A DNA stretch of 37,852 nt, taken from the IMG/VR virus record IMGVR_UViG_3300010375_000011, positions 1 to 37,852 of that record; one strand, given 5' to 3'. The notes beneath the pieces are model-generated. The model saw only the letters and a list, made by a program, of their open reading frames with translations, was not told the DNA's origin and did not search any database. This DNA is from a virus. This document shows positions 27,812-35,792 of the stretch, piece by piece (the first letter of the stretch is position 1; the number at the start of each line of letters is the position of its first letter). Made by a program: the position numbers and the translations under genes.

Positions 27812-28558
27812 ATGGCGGCTTTCAACAAGCAAACTACCGTCCTGGACATCATCCAGAACGCTCTAGGTCAGATGGGCCTGCCCGTCCCGGCCGCCGCGTT
27901 CAGCGACGGGAGCAACCTCACGGCGCAACAGTGCATCCGCCTGTTGCAGTCGCGCGGGCGCCGCTTGCTGAAGCCTACCGAAACCAACCGGTGGCAGGTC
28001 TTGCGCAAAACGTGGAGCTGCCCGACGACGGCGGGCGTTACCACGTACACCCTGCCAGCCGATTGGGATTCGTTTGAGGACTTGACCGGCTGGAACTTCA
28101 CCAGCCGATTGCCCATGCTCGGGCCGGCCACCGATCCGCAATGGCAGTGCCTCAAGGCCCGCAACCTCGGGTCGTCCACTATCAGCGTGATTTACCGGAC
28201 GCGCGGCGGCCTGTTCGAGATTTACAACGCGTTTAGCACGTCGCAAGACCTGCGCATTGATTACAGCTCGCGCGGCTGGATCATGGTTAACGGCTCGCCG
28301 CCGACCTATCAAGACGCGATCACGGCTGACGATAACGTCGTCCTCTTCGACGCCGAGCTAATGACGGCCGGCCTGAAGATGGATTTTTTGAACGCCAAGG
28401 GCTTTGACTCGACCGTCGCGCAAGAGGAATACGAGGAAATCCTAGAGCAAGCCCTGAACGCCGACAGCGACGCGCCGGTCTTGCAGGTCTCGCTCGCGGA
28501 TACCTATCCGCTGATTTCGACCACGTTTAACGCCCCCGATACGGGCTATGGGACGTGA
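27812..28558 (+). CDS. Head-tail connector / tail accessory protein
   Basis: 248 residues from ATG 27812. TTVLDIIQNALGQMGLPVPA followed by QQCIRLLQSRGRRLLKPTET and TYTLPADWDSFEDLTGW is the pattern of podovirus connector proteins of the P22 gp4 / tail-tubular-A type. The helical N-terminus would contact the portal and the beta-rich centre the tail hub; the C-terminal helix (QEEYEEILEQALNADSDAPV) may lock assembly. The gene order connector then propeller-like protein supports this. Confidence 0.78.
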   Translation: MAAFNKQTTVLDIIQNALGQMGLPVPAAAFSDGSNLTAQQCIRLLQSRGRRLLKPTETNRWQVLRKTWSCPTTAGVTTYTLPADWDSFEDLTGWNFTSRLPMLGPATDPQWQCLKARNLGSSTISVIYRTRGGLFEIYNAFSTSQDLRIDYSSRGWIMVNGSPPTYQDAITADDNVVLFDAELMTAGLKMDFLNAKGFDSTVAQEEYEEILEQALNADSDAPVLQVSLADTYPLISTTFNAPDTGYGT

Positions 28559-28559
28559 C

Positions 28560-30218
28560 ATGCCGAATCAGCTTCGCCGCTCGCAAGGCGTGGTGCATAC
28601 CACGCAGACCATTCCGCCGCCGACGCAGGGCCTGAATACTACGGGCGACGTTGCCGACATGGCGCCGACTGACGCCCTGGAAATGGACAACTTCATCGCC
28701 CAAGACCTCGGCTTGCAAATGCGCCTTGGGTGGTATGAATACGCGACCAACATCGGCGGCGACGCGACGCATGTTGTGCGCACGATCATGGCCTATAACG
28801 GCACGCCGTCGACCGCGATTGCCAACCCGCTGGCCGTATCGCAGCTCTTCGCCGCCACCGATCAGGGAATCTATTTCATCGAGGGCGGCGGCAACATGGC
28901 CGCGCTCGCCCCGGTCATCGCCCTGAGCGGCGCCCTAAACGCCGGCACGATGTCGTGGGCCATGTTCACGGCGGCCGGAGGCGCGCAATACCTCGTCGCG
29001 TGCAGCGAGACGGACGGCGGCTTTCTGTACAACGGTGTTTCATGGATGAAGATGACCAGCGCGGGCGGCCCTGGCCCCGGCATCATCACGGGCGTTAACC
29101 CGAACACGTTTGCTCAGGTGTGCGTCTGGAAACGCCGCCTCATGTTCACGCAGCGCGCCTCGTCGCAATGCTGGTTTCTGCCGGTCGGTGTCGTCGGTGG
29201 CGCCGCGCCGCTCTTCGACTTTGGCCCGCAGCTCGTCAGCGGTGGCGCCCTTGTGGGCCTGACCAACTGGACGCAGGACGATGGCGCCGGCATCGATGAC
29301 CGCCTCGTCATTCTCGGCAGCGCTGGCGACCTCGTTATCTATTCGGGCACCGATCCGAGCAGCGCGACGGCCTTTCAAAACGTGGGCGTTTGGTATATCG
29401 GGCAACCGTCTGTCGGCCGCCGCTCGATGACGACCAGCGGCGGCAACGTCTATATCCTGACGCAGTTTGGCGTTATCCCGGTCAATCAGGTTGTCCAAGG
29501 CGGCCTAGACAACATCCTGACCAGCGACACCGGGTTGCTTGTGCAACTGCGCAAGCTGCAAAGCCAGCTTGTAGAGGACTTCGCCACGCTGCTAAACGTC
29601 GACGGCTGGGAATTGATGAACATCCCCGGCCTCGCGCTGCTGCATATTGCGCGGCCCTCGATCAGCGTTGGCGAGAACATCCAATACGCATTCCAGCAGC
29701 ATCAGACCGCATGGTCGCGCTTGTTGGACGTGCCGGGCAAGACCTTCGCGCGCCGGCTTAACGAGGTGTATGCCGGCACCACGGACGGCCGCGTCTTGCG
29801 CGTGTTCTCGGGCAACGTGGACGGCCTGAAGCTGGACGGCACGGGCGCGACGCAGATTAACGCGCGATGCACGCCGGCCTTTAACTACCTCGGCGCCCCG
29901 ACGGTGCAGAAACAGGCGCTCATGCTGCGTCTTAACTTCATCGCGCAGGCCGTGCCCGCGTGGTCGCTTCTCATGAACACGGATTTTTCCGTGACCTCGC
30001 TAGAAGCCACGCCCGCCGCTACTAGCAGCGTGGGCAGCTTGTGGGATGCCAGCTACTGGGACAAGGACAAGTGGGCCGGCGGCGCGGCGGCCTATGGCGA
30101 ATGGCGCGCGGTCGAGGGCATCGGCTTCGCGCTGTCGCCGTCCATTTTCGTGAGCAGCAACGCGCAAACGACCTTGGCGTCCATTGAATACATGGTGAAA
30201 CCGGGAGGCCCGTTTTGA
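28560..30218 (+). CDS. Tail hub / stabilisation-type protein (beta-propeller-like)
   Basis: 552 residues from ATG 28560, one base after the previous stop (a GTG at 28548 is in frame but unlikely). The sequence is repetitive and beta-rich: EMDNFIAQDLGLQMRLGWYE, AVSQLFAATDQGIYFIEGGG, TFAQVCVWKRRLMFTQRASS, VGRRSMTTSGGNVYILTQFG. This pattern is typical of podovirus tail proteins of the tail-tubular-B / P22 gp10 kind that form the tail nozzle. It should assemble under the connector. Assignment is by pattern and gene order. Confidence 0.8.
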   Translation: MPNQLRRSQGVVHTTQTIPPPTQGLNTTGDVADMAPTDALEMDNFIAQDLGLQMRLGWYEYATNIGGDATHVVRTIMAYNGTPSTAIANPLAVSQLFAATDQGIYFIEGGGNMAALAPVIALSGALNAGTMSWAMFTAAGGAQYLVACSETDGGFLYNGVSWMKMTSAGGPGPGIITGVNPNTFAQVCVWKRRLMFTQRASSQCWFLPVGVVGGAAPLFDFGPQLVSGGALVGLTNWTQDDGAGIDDRLVILGSAGDLVIYSGTDPSSATAFQNVGVWYIGQPSVGRRSMTTSGGNVYILTQFGVIPVNQVVQGGLDNILTSDTGLLVQLRKLQSQLVEDFATLLNVDGWELMNIPGLALLHIARPSISVGENIQYAFQQHQTAWSRLLDVPGKTFARRLNEVYAGTTDGRVLRVFSGNVDGLKLDGTGATQINARCTPAFNYLGAPTVQKQALMLRLNFIAQAVPAWSLLMNTDFSVTSLEATPAATSSVGSLWDASYWDKDKWAGGAAAYGEWRAVEGIGFALSPSIFVSSNAQTTLASIEYMVKPGGPF

Positions 30219-30649
30219 TCGAAGCCACCGACCGCCGTTTCGTGAACGAGTTTTTTCGCTCGCGCCTAGGCATCGAGCTATCGGACGACTTCCGGGGCGT
30301 CCTGCACGTGCCCGACGCCTATCGCGGCGCGTCCTCGTCAATGGATCACGTCGCGATTGCCGTTGGCTACAACGGTTTTGTAGGCAAGACGTGTTGCATG
30401 CATGTCGTGATTCAAAAGCCCGAGGCGATGTCCCCGCGCATCGTGCGCGAGGCCTTCGAATTCCCGTTCAACGTTTGCGGCTGCCTTGCAGTGCTCGGGT
30501 TTGTCGACAGCGCCAACACGGCCGCAATGGACTTCGACCGCCGACTCGGCTTCAAGGAAATAGACCGCATCGAGGGCGCGGGCCTTGAAGGCGATCTAGT
30601 CATCTTTCGCATGTTGCGCGCCGACTGCCGTTGGCTCCGCGCTCACTGA
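30215..30649 (+). CDS. GNAT-like acetyltransferase-fold protein in the tail module
   Basis: 144 residues. The start is TTG 30215, which overlaps the previous TGA stop (TTGA) and has GGGAGG six bases upstream; no ATG fits. MDHVAIAVGYNGFVGKTCCM and REAFEFPFNVCGCLAVLGFV, then NTAAMDFDRRLGFKEIDRIE, show the GNAT fold, including the C-terminal Phe/Gly region, though the CoA-binding R/Q-x-x-G-x-G/A loop is not evident. Podoviruses often carry such proteins next to internal virion genes (as with T7 gp13). Enzymatic activity is doubtful; a virion assembly role is possible. Confidence 0.75.
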   Translation: MIEATDRRFVNEFFRSRLGIELSDDFRGVLHVPDAYRGASSSMDHVAIAVGYNGFVGKTCCMHVVIQKPEAMSPRIVREAFEFPFNVCGCLAVLGFVDSANTAAMDFDRRLGFKEIDRIEGAGLEGDLVIFRMLRADCRWLRAH

Positions 30650-30658
30650 GGTTTCATC

Positions 30659-31390
30659 ATGTCCAAGCTGACGCAAGCACTGATCCCGGGCTATGGCAAG
30701 GGCGCTGGCGCGTCCACCATGCCCAAGCCCTTGCAAGGCCTCGCGCCGGGCTGGGACGGCCTGCCTACGGGCCTGCCTTCAGGCGTGACTCACGCCGCCG
30801 ACACGGTCGCCAATCCCGTGGGCGGCATCACGCCGACCAGCAACACCGACGCGACCCCGAAATGGACGAAGGGCTTTCTAGACACCAGCTCGAACGGCAC
30901 GCCCGACACCGGGCCGAAGGGCCCCGGATACAACGTTTGGGCCGATCCTGACATCACAAAACGCGGTTGGGGTTGGGGCATGGGCGCCGATGGCGCCTTG
31001 CATACCGGGGTCGTCGGTGGCGGCCCTGCCGGCTCCATGTGGGGCCCGCAGGGTGGCGTCGCGCCTCAGACCGCCGCCGGCACCGGCAGCGTGGGCAACA
31101 CGGGGCCGGCCGGCATCAATCCCCACGCCATGGGGAGTCAGTTTCTCCAAGGCTTCAACGGCGCGCAGGGCGGCGCCATGAACAAGCTAGTTCAGGGCAT
31201 GCGCTCGATGGCGACGCCCGGCGGCTATACGCCTGCCGGTATGGGTGGCGCTGCGCCAGGTCTGACCGCCCAAACGCCGTCGCAAGGCATGCCGCAGGCC
31301 TCGCCGCAACAGTTCAACCCGCAGCAATACCTCGCCCTGGCGCAGCAAATGCGCGCCGGCCAGTCGCCGCAAGGCCCGACCACCGTTTAA
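30659..31390 (+). CDS. Gly/Pro-rich virion-associated hypothetical protein
   Basis: 243 residues from ATG 30659. Low complexity, with many Gly, Pro, Thr, Gln; segments such as LQGLAPGWDGLPTGLPSGVT, GWGWGMGADGALHTGVVGGG and a Gln-rich C-terminus (MPQASPQQFNPQQYLALAQQ). No catalytic or membrane motif. It lies between the GNAT-like protein and the S74-domain protein in the tail/ejection module, so a structural or ejected role is likely. Family not recognised. Confidence 0.7.
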   Translation: MSKLTQALIPGYGKGAGASTMPKPLQGLAPGWDGLPTGLPSGVTHAADTVANPVGGITPTSNTDATPKWTKGFLDTSSNGTPDTGPKGPGYNVWADPDITKRGWGWGMGADGALHTGVVGGGPAGSMWGPQGGVAPQTAAGTGSVGNTGPAGINPHAMGSQFLQGFNGAQGGAMNKLVQGMRSMATPGGYTPAGMGGAAPGLTAQTPSQGMPQASPQQFNPQQYLALAQQMRAGQSPQGPTTV

Positions 31391-31399
31391 GGCAAGACC

Positions 31400-32695
31400 A
31401 TGGGCAAGAAATCCACCCCGGCCGCGCCGGACTACACGCAGGCCGCGCAGCAAACGGCGGCCAGCTCGGCGGCCGTGACCAATCAACAGACGTGGGCGAA
31501 CCGCGCCAATCAGGTGACGCCTTGGGGCACTCAGACGTGGAGCAGCACGCCCACGATTGACCCGGCCACGGGCCAGCGGGTGGCGCAGTGGACGCAGACC
31601 ACGCAACTAAGCCCCGACCAGCAAAAAGCGCTCGACTCGCAGCAGGCCATCACGCAGCAGCGAAGCGACATCGCGCAGAACCTCATGGGGCGCGTGCAGC
31701 AGGAATATTCAACCCCGATGAATTGGGGGAACCTGACCGCGTTTCAGAACGCGCCCGGCGCCGGCAACGTCTCGGCGACGACTAACCCCTATGGCTTCAA
31801 TTCGTCGGCTATCGATACCTCACTGAACGGCCTTCATACCGGCGCCGAGAACAGCAGCAACGCGGCTAACGCCGCGTATCAGCAAGCGACCTCGCGCCTC
31901 GATCCTCAGTGGCAACACCAGCAACAGGACTTGCAAACGCAGCTTGCAAACCAGGGCATCTCGGTTAACTCCGACGCCTACACGCGCGCGATGCAGGATT
32001 TCAACAACTCGAAAAACGACGCGTACAACCAAGCGAATTACAGCGCCATTCAAGCGGGCGTCAACCAGGGGCAAACGCAGTTCGGCGAGGACTTGGGCAA
32101 GTCGCAGCAGCAGCTCGCCGCGCAGGTGCAGCAGCAGCAGCTCGGCCTCGGCCAGCAGCAACAGGGCTTCCAGCAGCAGCTTGCCGCGCAGGGCCAGAAC
32201 TACAACCAGCAATTGCAATCGTCCACGTTCCAAAACCAGTTGCGCAATCAGCAGCTCACGGACGCCATGACGCAGCGCGGTTTCTCGCTGAACGAGATTC
32301 AGGCGCTACTGAACGGGCAGCAAATCGGCATGCCGTCTTTCAGCGGATACAACACGGCCAACGCCTCGCAGGCGACCGACTACAGCGGCGCCGCGCAGAA
32401 CCAATACAGCGCGGCCATGGACGCTTACAACGCGGGGCAGGCGACGACCAATCAGCTTATCGGGGCGGCCGGTTCGCTGGGCGGGGCGGCCATGATGTTT
32501 AGCGACCGTCGCGTAAAGGCCGACGTGCGCCGCATCGGCACGCATGCGCGCCTGGGCGTGGGTGTCTACAGCTATCGCTACATCGGCGAGCGTGGCCGCC
32601 GCGTGGGTGTCATGGCGCAAGAGGTGCGCCGCGTGGCGCCGCATCTTGTCGACGCCGTGCGCGGCGTCCTGCGGGTGGACTATGCAAGCCTTTGA
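31400..32695 (+). CDS. Gln-rich virion protein with C-terminal S74 self-cleaving chaperone domain
   Basis: 431 residues from ATG 31400. A long Gln/Ala/Asn-rich helical body (QLAAQVQQQQLGLGQQQQGF at ~240-260) is followed by an intramolecular chaperone domain of the S74 type (~366-431): MFSDRRVKADVRRIGTH, VYSYRYIGERGRRVGVMAQE and VRGVLRVDYASL. Ser368 and Lys373, five residues apart, match the Ser-Lys dyad for autocleavage after trimerisation. Such domains normally cap tail fibres or spikes; here it ends a Gln-rich protein beside the lysozyme. Its last 14 bases overlap the endolysin start. Confidence 0.83.
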   Translation: MGKKSTPAAPDYTQAAQQTAASSAAVTNQQTWANRANQVTPWGTQTWSSTPTIDPATGQRVAQWTQTTQLSPDQQKALDSQQAITQQRSDIAQNLMGRVQQEYSTPMNWGNLTAFQNAPGAGNVSATTNPYGFNSSAIDTSLNGLHTGAENSSNAANAAYQQATSRLDPQWQHQQQDLQTQLANQGISVNSDAYTRAMQDFNNSKNDAYNQANYSAIQAGVNQGQTQFGEDLGKSQQQLAAQVQQQQLGLGQQQQGFQQQLAAQGQNYNQQLQSSTFQNQLRNQQLTDAMTQRGFSLNEIQALLNGQQIGMPSFSGYNTANASQATDYSGAAQNQYSAAMDAYNAGQATTNQLIGAAGSLGGAAMMFSDRRVKADVRRIGTHARLGVGVYSYRYIGERGRRVGVMAQEVRRVAPHLVDAVRGVLRVDYASL

Positions 32696-33224
32696 CGATG
32701 CCATCGCCAAGCTGTTGCCCATCGAGGGCGGGTACACCAACGACCCGGCCGACTCGGGCGGCCCGACGAATTACGGGATCACCGAGGCGACGGCGCGCGC
32801 GTTTGGCTATGAGGGCGACATGCAATCCATGCCGCGCGACGTGGCCGTCTGGATTTATCGCAAACGCTATTGGGACGCGCTCTCGCTCGACCCTATCGCG
32901 CTGCTGTCGCCCGAGGTGGCGCAAGAGCTGTTCGATAGCGCCGTGAACCTCGGGCCCGACGTGGCCGGCAAGTGGTTTCAGCGGGCACTGAACGCGTTTA
33001 ACAACGGCGCGACGAAATACCCGGACATGACGGTAGACGGTCGAATCGGGCCAATCACCGTTGCCGCGTTTCGCGCGTTCTTTATCGACCGTGGGCAGCA
33101 AGGCATCGCCGTGTTGCTTCGCGCCCTGAACGCGTTGCAAGGCGCGTTCTATATCGGCCTCGCCGAATCGCAACCGAAAGACGAGCGGTTTGTCTATGGC
33201 TGGATTGCTAACAGGGTGACGTGA
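32682..33224 (+). CDS. GH108 lysozyme (endolysin)
   Basis: 180 residues from ATG 32682, overlapping the S74 gene. The N-terminal domain has the GH108 motif LLPIEGGYTNDPADSGGPTN followed by YGIT, with catalytic Glu15, and ALSPEV-like helices; the C-terminal part (DGRIGPITVAAFRAFF, AFYIGLAESQPKDERFVYGW) is the peptidoglycan-binding type usual for this family. It hydrolyses the glycan strands of host peptidoglycan at lysis. No signal peptide, so a holin must release it. Its catalytic residue and length are normal. Confidence 0.93.
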   Translation: MQAFDDAIAKLLPIEGGYTNDPADSGGPTNYGITEATARAFGYEGDMQSMPRDVAVWIYRKRYWDALSLDPIALLSPEVAQELFDSAVNLGPDVAGKWFQRALNAFNNGATKYPDMTVDGRIGPITVAAFRAFFIDRGQQGIAVLLRALNALQGAFYIGLAESQPKDERFVYGWIANRVT

Positions 33225-33514
33225 TGACGTTTGCAAAAGACAAGGTCTTGCATTTCACGGCCGGCCTTATCGCCGGCTCCCTCGGCCTGCTGGTCTCGCG
33301 CCAGTTCTCGCCGCCGGGGATTGCAGGTGACGCCGTCCTGGCCGGCGCGCTGGCCGGCGTGGGCAAGGAAGCGTGGGACTACTGGGCGAACTCTCGCGCC
33401 CACAAGGTCGACCCGACCGCGCCCGCGCCGCATGACGTGGACTTGTGGGACGCGGTGTCGACGTTTCTTGGCGGCCTCGCCGTCGCCGTCGTTTTCTCAA
33501 TCGCTCACCGCTGA
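33224..33514 (+). CDS. Membrane protein of the lysis cassette (DUF2279/YfiM-like pattern)
   Basis: 96 residues from ATG 33224, whose first base is the last base of the lysozyme stop (TGATG); an overlapping GTG 33221 is less likely. DKVLHFTAGLIAGSLGLLVS, GALAGVGKEAWDYWANS and DLWDAVSTFLGGLAVAVVFS give three hydrophobic stretches and the HF...KE..D pattern of YfiM-like small membrane proteins. Its place directly after the lysozyme suggests a holin or accessory lysis role. No Rz/Rz1 pair is recognisable nearby. Confidence 0.72.
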   Translation: MTFAKDKVLHFTAGLIAGSLGLLVSRQFSPPGIAGDAVLAGALAGVGKEAWDYWANSRAHKVDPTAPAPHDVDLWDAVSTFLGGLAVAVVFSIAHR

Positions 33515-33521
33515 CTGCGCC

Positions 33522-34079
33522 ATGGACTGGAAAGAAATTGTCCGCACCGTCGCGCCGACCCTGGCCGGCGCCTTCGGCACGCCTGCGGCCGGCATCGCTG
33601 TAAAGGTGCTCGCCGACTCGCTGCTAGGCGGCAGCTCGGGCGACCAGCAAAAGGACGAGGCCGGCATCTCGGACGCCCTGGCCGCAGGCCTCACGCCCGA
33701 GATTCGCGCAAAGCTGATCGACGCCGACACGCAGCTAAAGACGCAGGCATTCGAGCTGCAAAAGCTGACGATCACCGACGCGACAACGCGCTACACCAGC
33801 GACGCGCAAGACCGCGACAGCGCCCGCCGCAACAATGTAGCCGGCCAGCAGGCCGCGCGCGTGTTCTGGTTCGCGGTGCTCATCTTCTGCGGCGTGGTGG
33901 GCATCGAGGGCGCGGTTTTGGTGTTGGGCCTGCCCAAAGACACCGATAGCCCGGAACTCATGGGCCGGATTCTCGGCACGCTCGACGCCGCGCTAATGGC
34001 ATCGGTTTATTACATCTTCGGCAGCAGCGCCAGCAGCGCGCGAAAAGACGAAATCAACGCCACCACCGGAGGCAAGTAA
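33522..34079 (+). CDS. Probable holin (3TM / gene-transfer-release type)
   Basis: 185 residues from ATG 33522. An amphipathic N-terminal region (DWKEIVRTVAPTLAGAFGTP), a charged helical middle, and two membrane segments at ~112-137 (FWFAVLIFCGVVGIEGAVLV) and ~150-168 (LGTLDAALMASVYYIFG) match the GTA_holin_3TM pattern as I recall it. It lies seven bases after a lysis-cassette membrane protein and next to the lysozyme. It would permit the lysozyme to cross the inner membrane. Holin versus other membrane role cannot be separated from sequence alone. Confidence 0.78.
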   Translation: MDWKEIVRTVAPTLAGAFGTPAAGIAVKVLADSLLGGSSGDQQKDEAGISDALAAGLTPEIRAKLIDADTQLKTQAFELQKLTITDATTRYTSDAQDRDSARRNNVAGQQAARVFWFAVLIFCGVVGIEGAVLVLGLPKDTDSPELMGRILGTLDAALMASVYYIFGSSASSARKDEINATTGGK

Positions 34080-34568
34080 ATGGCTCTCGCATACCCCCAA
34101 CAGGCGGCCATGCCGCCCGCAATCGACAGCAGCATGCAAGGCGCCCCGGGCGCCCCGCAGATGCCGCAACAGCTCATGGGCATTCAAGCGCAACAGCCGA
34201 TCCCGACGCCTGCGATGCAAATGCCCGGGCAGGTAAATCCGAACATCAATCCGGCGCTCGCGCAGTCGGTTATCGCGCTGAACAACCAGCAATCGCAGCA
34301 AGCGGCTATCGACCGCTCGCGCAAGCTGGCTGACTCGCTGCGCGCCGACTCGAAAGACCAGCTACAGGGCCAGCAGGCCGGGCGCGTCTACAAGTCTGCC
34401 GGTCTTGCCAACCTCGCCGCGTCGCTGGCTGACAGCTACGCGGGCTCGCAGATGAACAAGCGCGCCGACACGCAAACGGCGGACATGAACTCGCAGCGAA
34501 ACGCGGCCCTTGGCCAGTATTTCAACGCGCTAATCGGTCAAGCGCCCCCGCAGGGCTCGGGCCAGTAA
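34080..34568 (+). CDS. Gln/Met/Pro-rich virion-associated hypothetical protein
   Basis: 162 residues; ATG 34080 directly follows the holin TAA stop. Low complexity N-terminal half (PQMPQQLMGIQAQQPIPTPA, MQMPGQVNPNINPALAQSVI) and a helical C-terminal half (DRSRKLADSLRADSKDQLQG, LANLAASLADSYAGSQMNKR). Composition resembles its neighbours on both sides, which are likely internal or ejected virion proteins. No known motif. Confidence 0.7.
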   Translation: MALAYPQQAAMPPAIDSSMQGAPGAPQMPQQLMGIQAQQPIPTPAMQMPGQVNPNINPALAQSVIALNNQQSQQAAIDRSRKLADSLRADSKDQLQGQQAGRVYKSAGLANLAASLADSYAGSQMNKRADTQTADMNSQRNAALGQYFNALIGQAPPQGSGQ

Positions 34569-34577
34569 GGCACCACC

Positions 34578-35789
34578 ATGGCAACGGCATTTCCCAACGC
34601 GATGCGCGTCTCGGTTGGCGGCCCGGTCGGCAACAACGGCCAGCCGCAACCGTGGGCGCAGGTCGACCCGAGCGGCGGCGGCTATCAATACAACGACCCG
34701 TATCAAGCGCAAGTCGATTTCCTGCAACAGCGCATGGCCGCCCCGCAGGCGCCGACCTATACGCCTGAGCAAGTCACGCAGCGAAAGGCCGACAACGCCA
34801 ACCAATATGCGTTGGGCCTGCTGGGCACTCTGAGCGGCAATCAGGGCGCGGCCGATGTCGGCGGGCAGGTGCTGAAACAGGCGCTTGCCAACCGTCAGAC
34901 CCGCTACACGGATCACGGCACTTTCGACCCGATCAGCGGCGAATTCAACTACTCGCCCGACTACCTGCAAGAGCGCGATGCCGGCATGTTGCAAGGCGCC
35001 ATGCAGCGTCAGGCGCAGGCCGCTCTGAGCTGGCAAGAGACCCAGTCCCGCAACCAGCAACGCGCCGAGGCCGCCCAGCAGCATGCGCAACTGTTGGTCG
35101 CGCTCAAGAGCATGGGCGGCGGCCAGAATCAACAGGTGTTCCATCCGTGGGGCTACATGCCTGACGGCACGCCCGTGGTGACGAACACCAAAGACGGCAT
35201 GCAATACGCGATTGCCGTTGACCCCAAGACGGGCGCCAAGAGCTATCAGCCTGTCGCCAATCCCTCGGCCGTGGGCGCCATGCCCGCGCACGAGTGGGAG
35301 GCCGGCACGAAGGCGGCTAGCGAAAACCTCGCCAGCGCCGGCCGCATTGGTTTGCTGCTGGATCAGGTCAAGTCCAACCCGAAGGCGTTTGGCGGGCGCG
35401 GTTCGGCCGTGTCTGCGCTGCCTGCGGCGCTGCAAGGCATGGGCGCGAGCGCGCTCGGGCTGACGCCGCAAGACCTGACGGCGCGCGCTTCGCTCATGCG
35501 CTCGGCCTCTTTGGAGCTGAACCACCTATACGGCGCGGCCGTGTCGGCGCACGAGGAAGCCCGCGCGAATACGTTCCTGCCCAACATGAATGACACGCCC
35601 GAGACGATCATCCCCAAGCTCGAAGCCGCGCGCGATTGGGCCGCGAGCAACGCGGGCGCGGGTGGCGCAGGCGTGATGAACGCCGCCGCGAATCGCGGCG
35701 CGGGCACGCAGACTTATCCCGGCATGCCTGCCCCCGGTGCGCCGGGCGGCGGCGGCGCGCCGGCTGACCCGCTGGGCCTTCGAAAGTAA
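34578..35789 (+). CDS. Probable internal virion / DNA-ejection protein
   Basis: 403 residues from ATG 34578. Gln/Ala-rich helical N-terminal part (QAQVDFLQQRMAAPQAPTYT, QRQAQAALSWQETQSRNQQR), a central beta segment (FHPWGYMPDGTPVVTNTKDG), and a helical C-terminal domain (ASENLASAGRIGLLLDQVKS, LTARASLMRSASLELNHLYG) before a Gly/Ala/Pro tail. Composition and gene order (before a large membrane-penetrating protein) fit podovirus ejection proteins. No enzymatic motif is visible. Confidence 0.72.
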   Translation: MATAFPNAMRVSVGGPVGNNGQPQPWAQVDPSGGGYQYNDPYQAQVDFLQQRMAAPQAPTYTPEQVTQRKADNANQYALGLLGTLSGNQGAADVGGQVLKQALANRQTRYTDHGTFDPISGEFNYSPDYLQERDAGMLQGAMQRQAQAALSWQETQSRNQQRAEAAQQHAQLLVALKSMGGGQNQQVFHPWGYMPDGTPVVTNTKDGMQYAIAVDPKTGAKSYQPVANPSAVGAMPAHEWEAGTKAASENLASAGRIGLLLDQVKSNPKAFGGRGSAVSALPAALQGMGASALGLTPQDLTARASLMRSASLELNHLYGAAVSAHEEARANTFLPNMNDTPETIIPKLEAARDWAASNAGAGGAGVMNAAANRGAGTQTYPGMPAPGAPGGGGAPADPLGLRK

Positions 35790-35792
35790 GCC

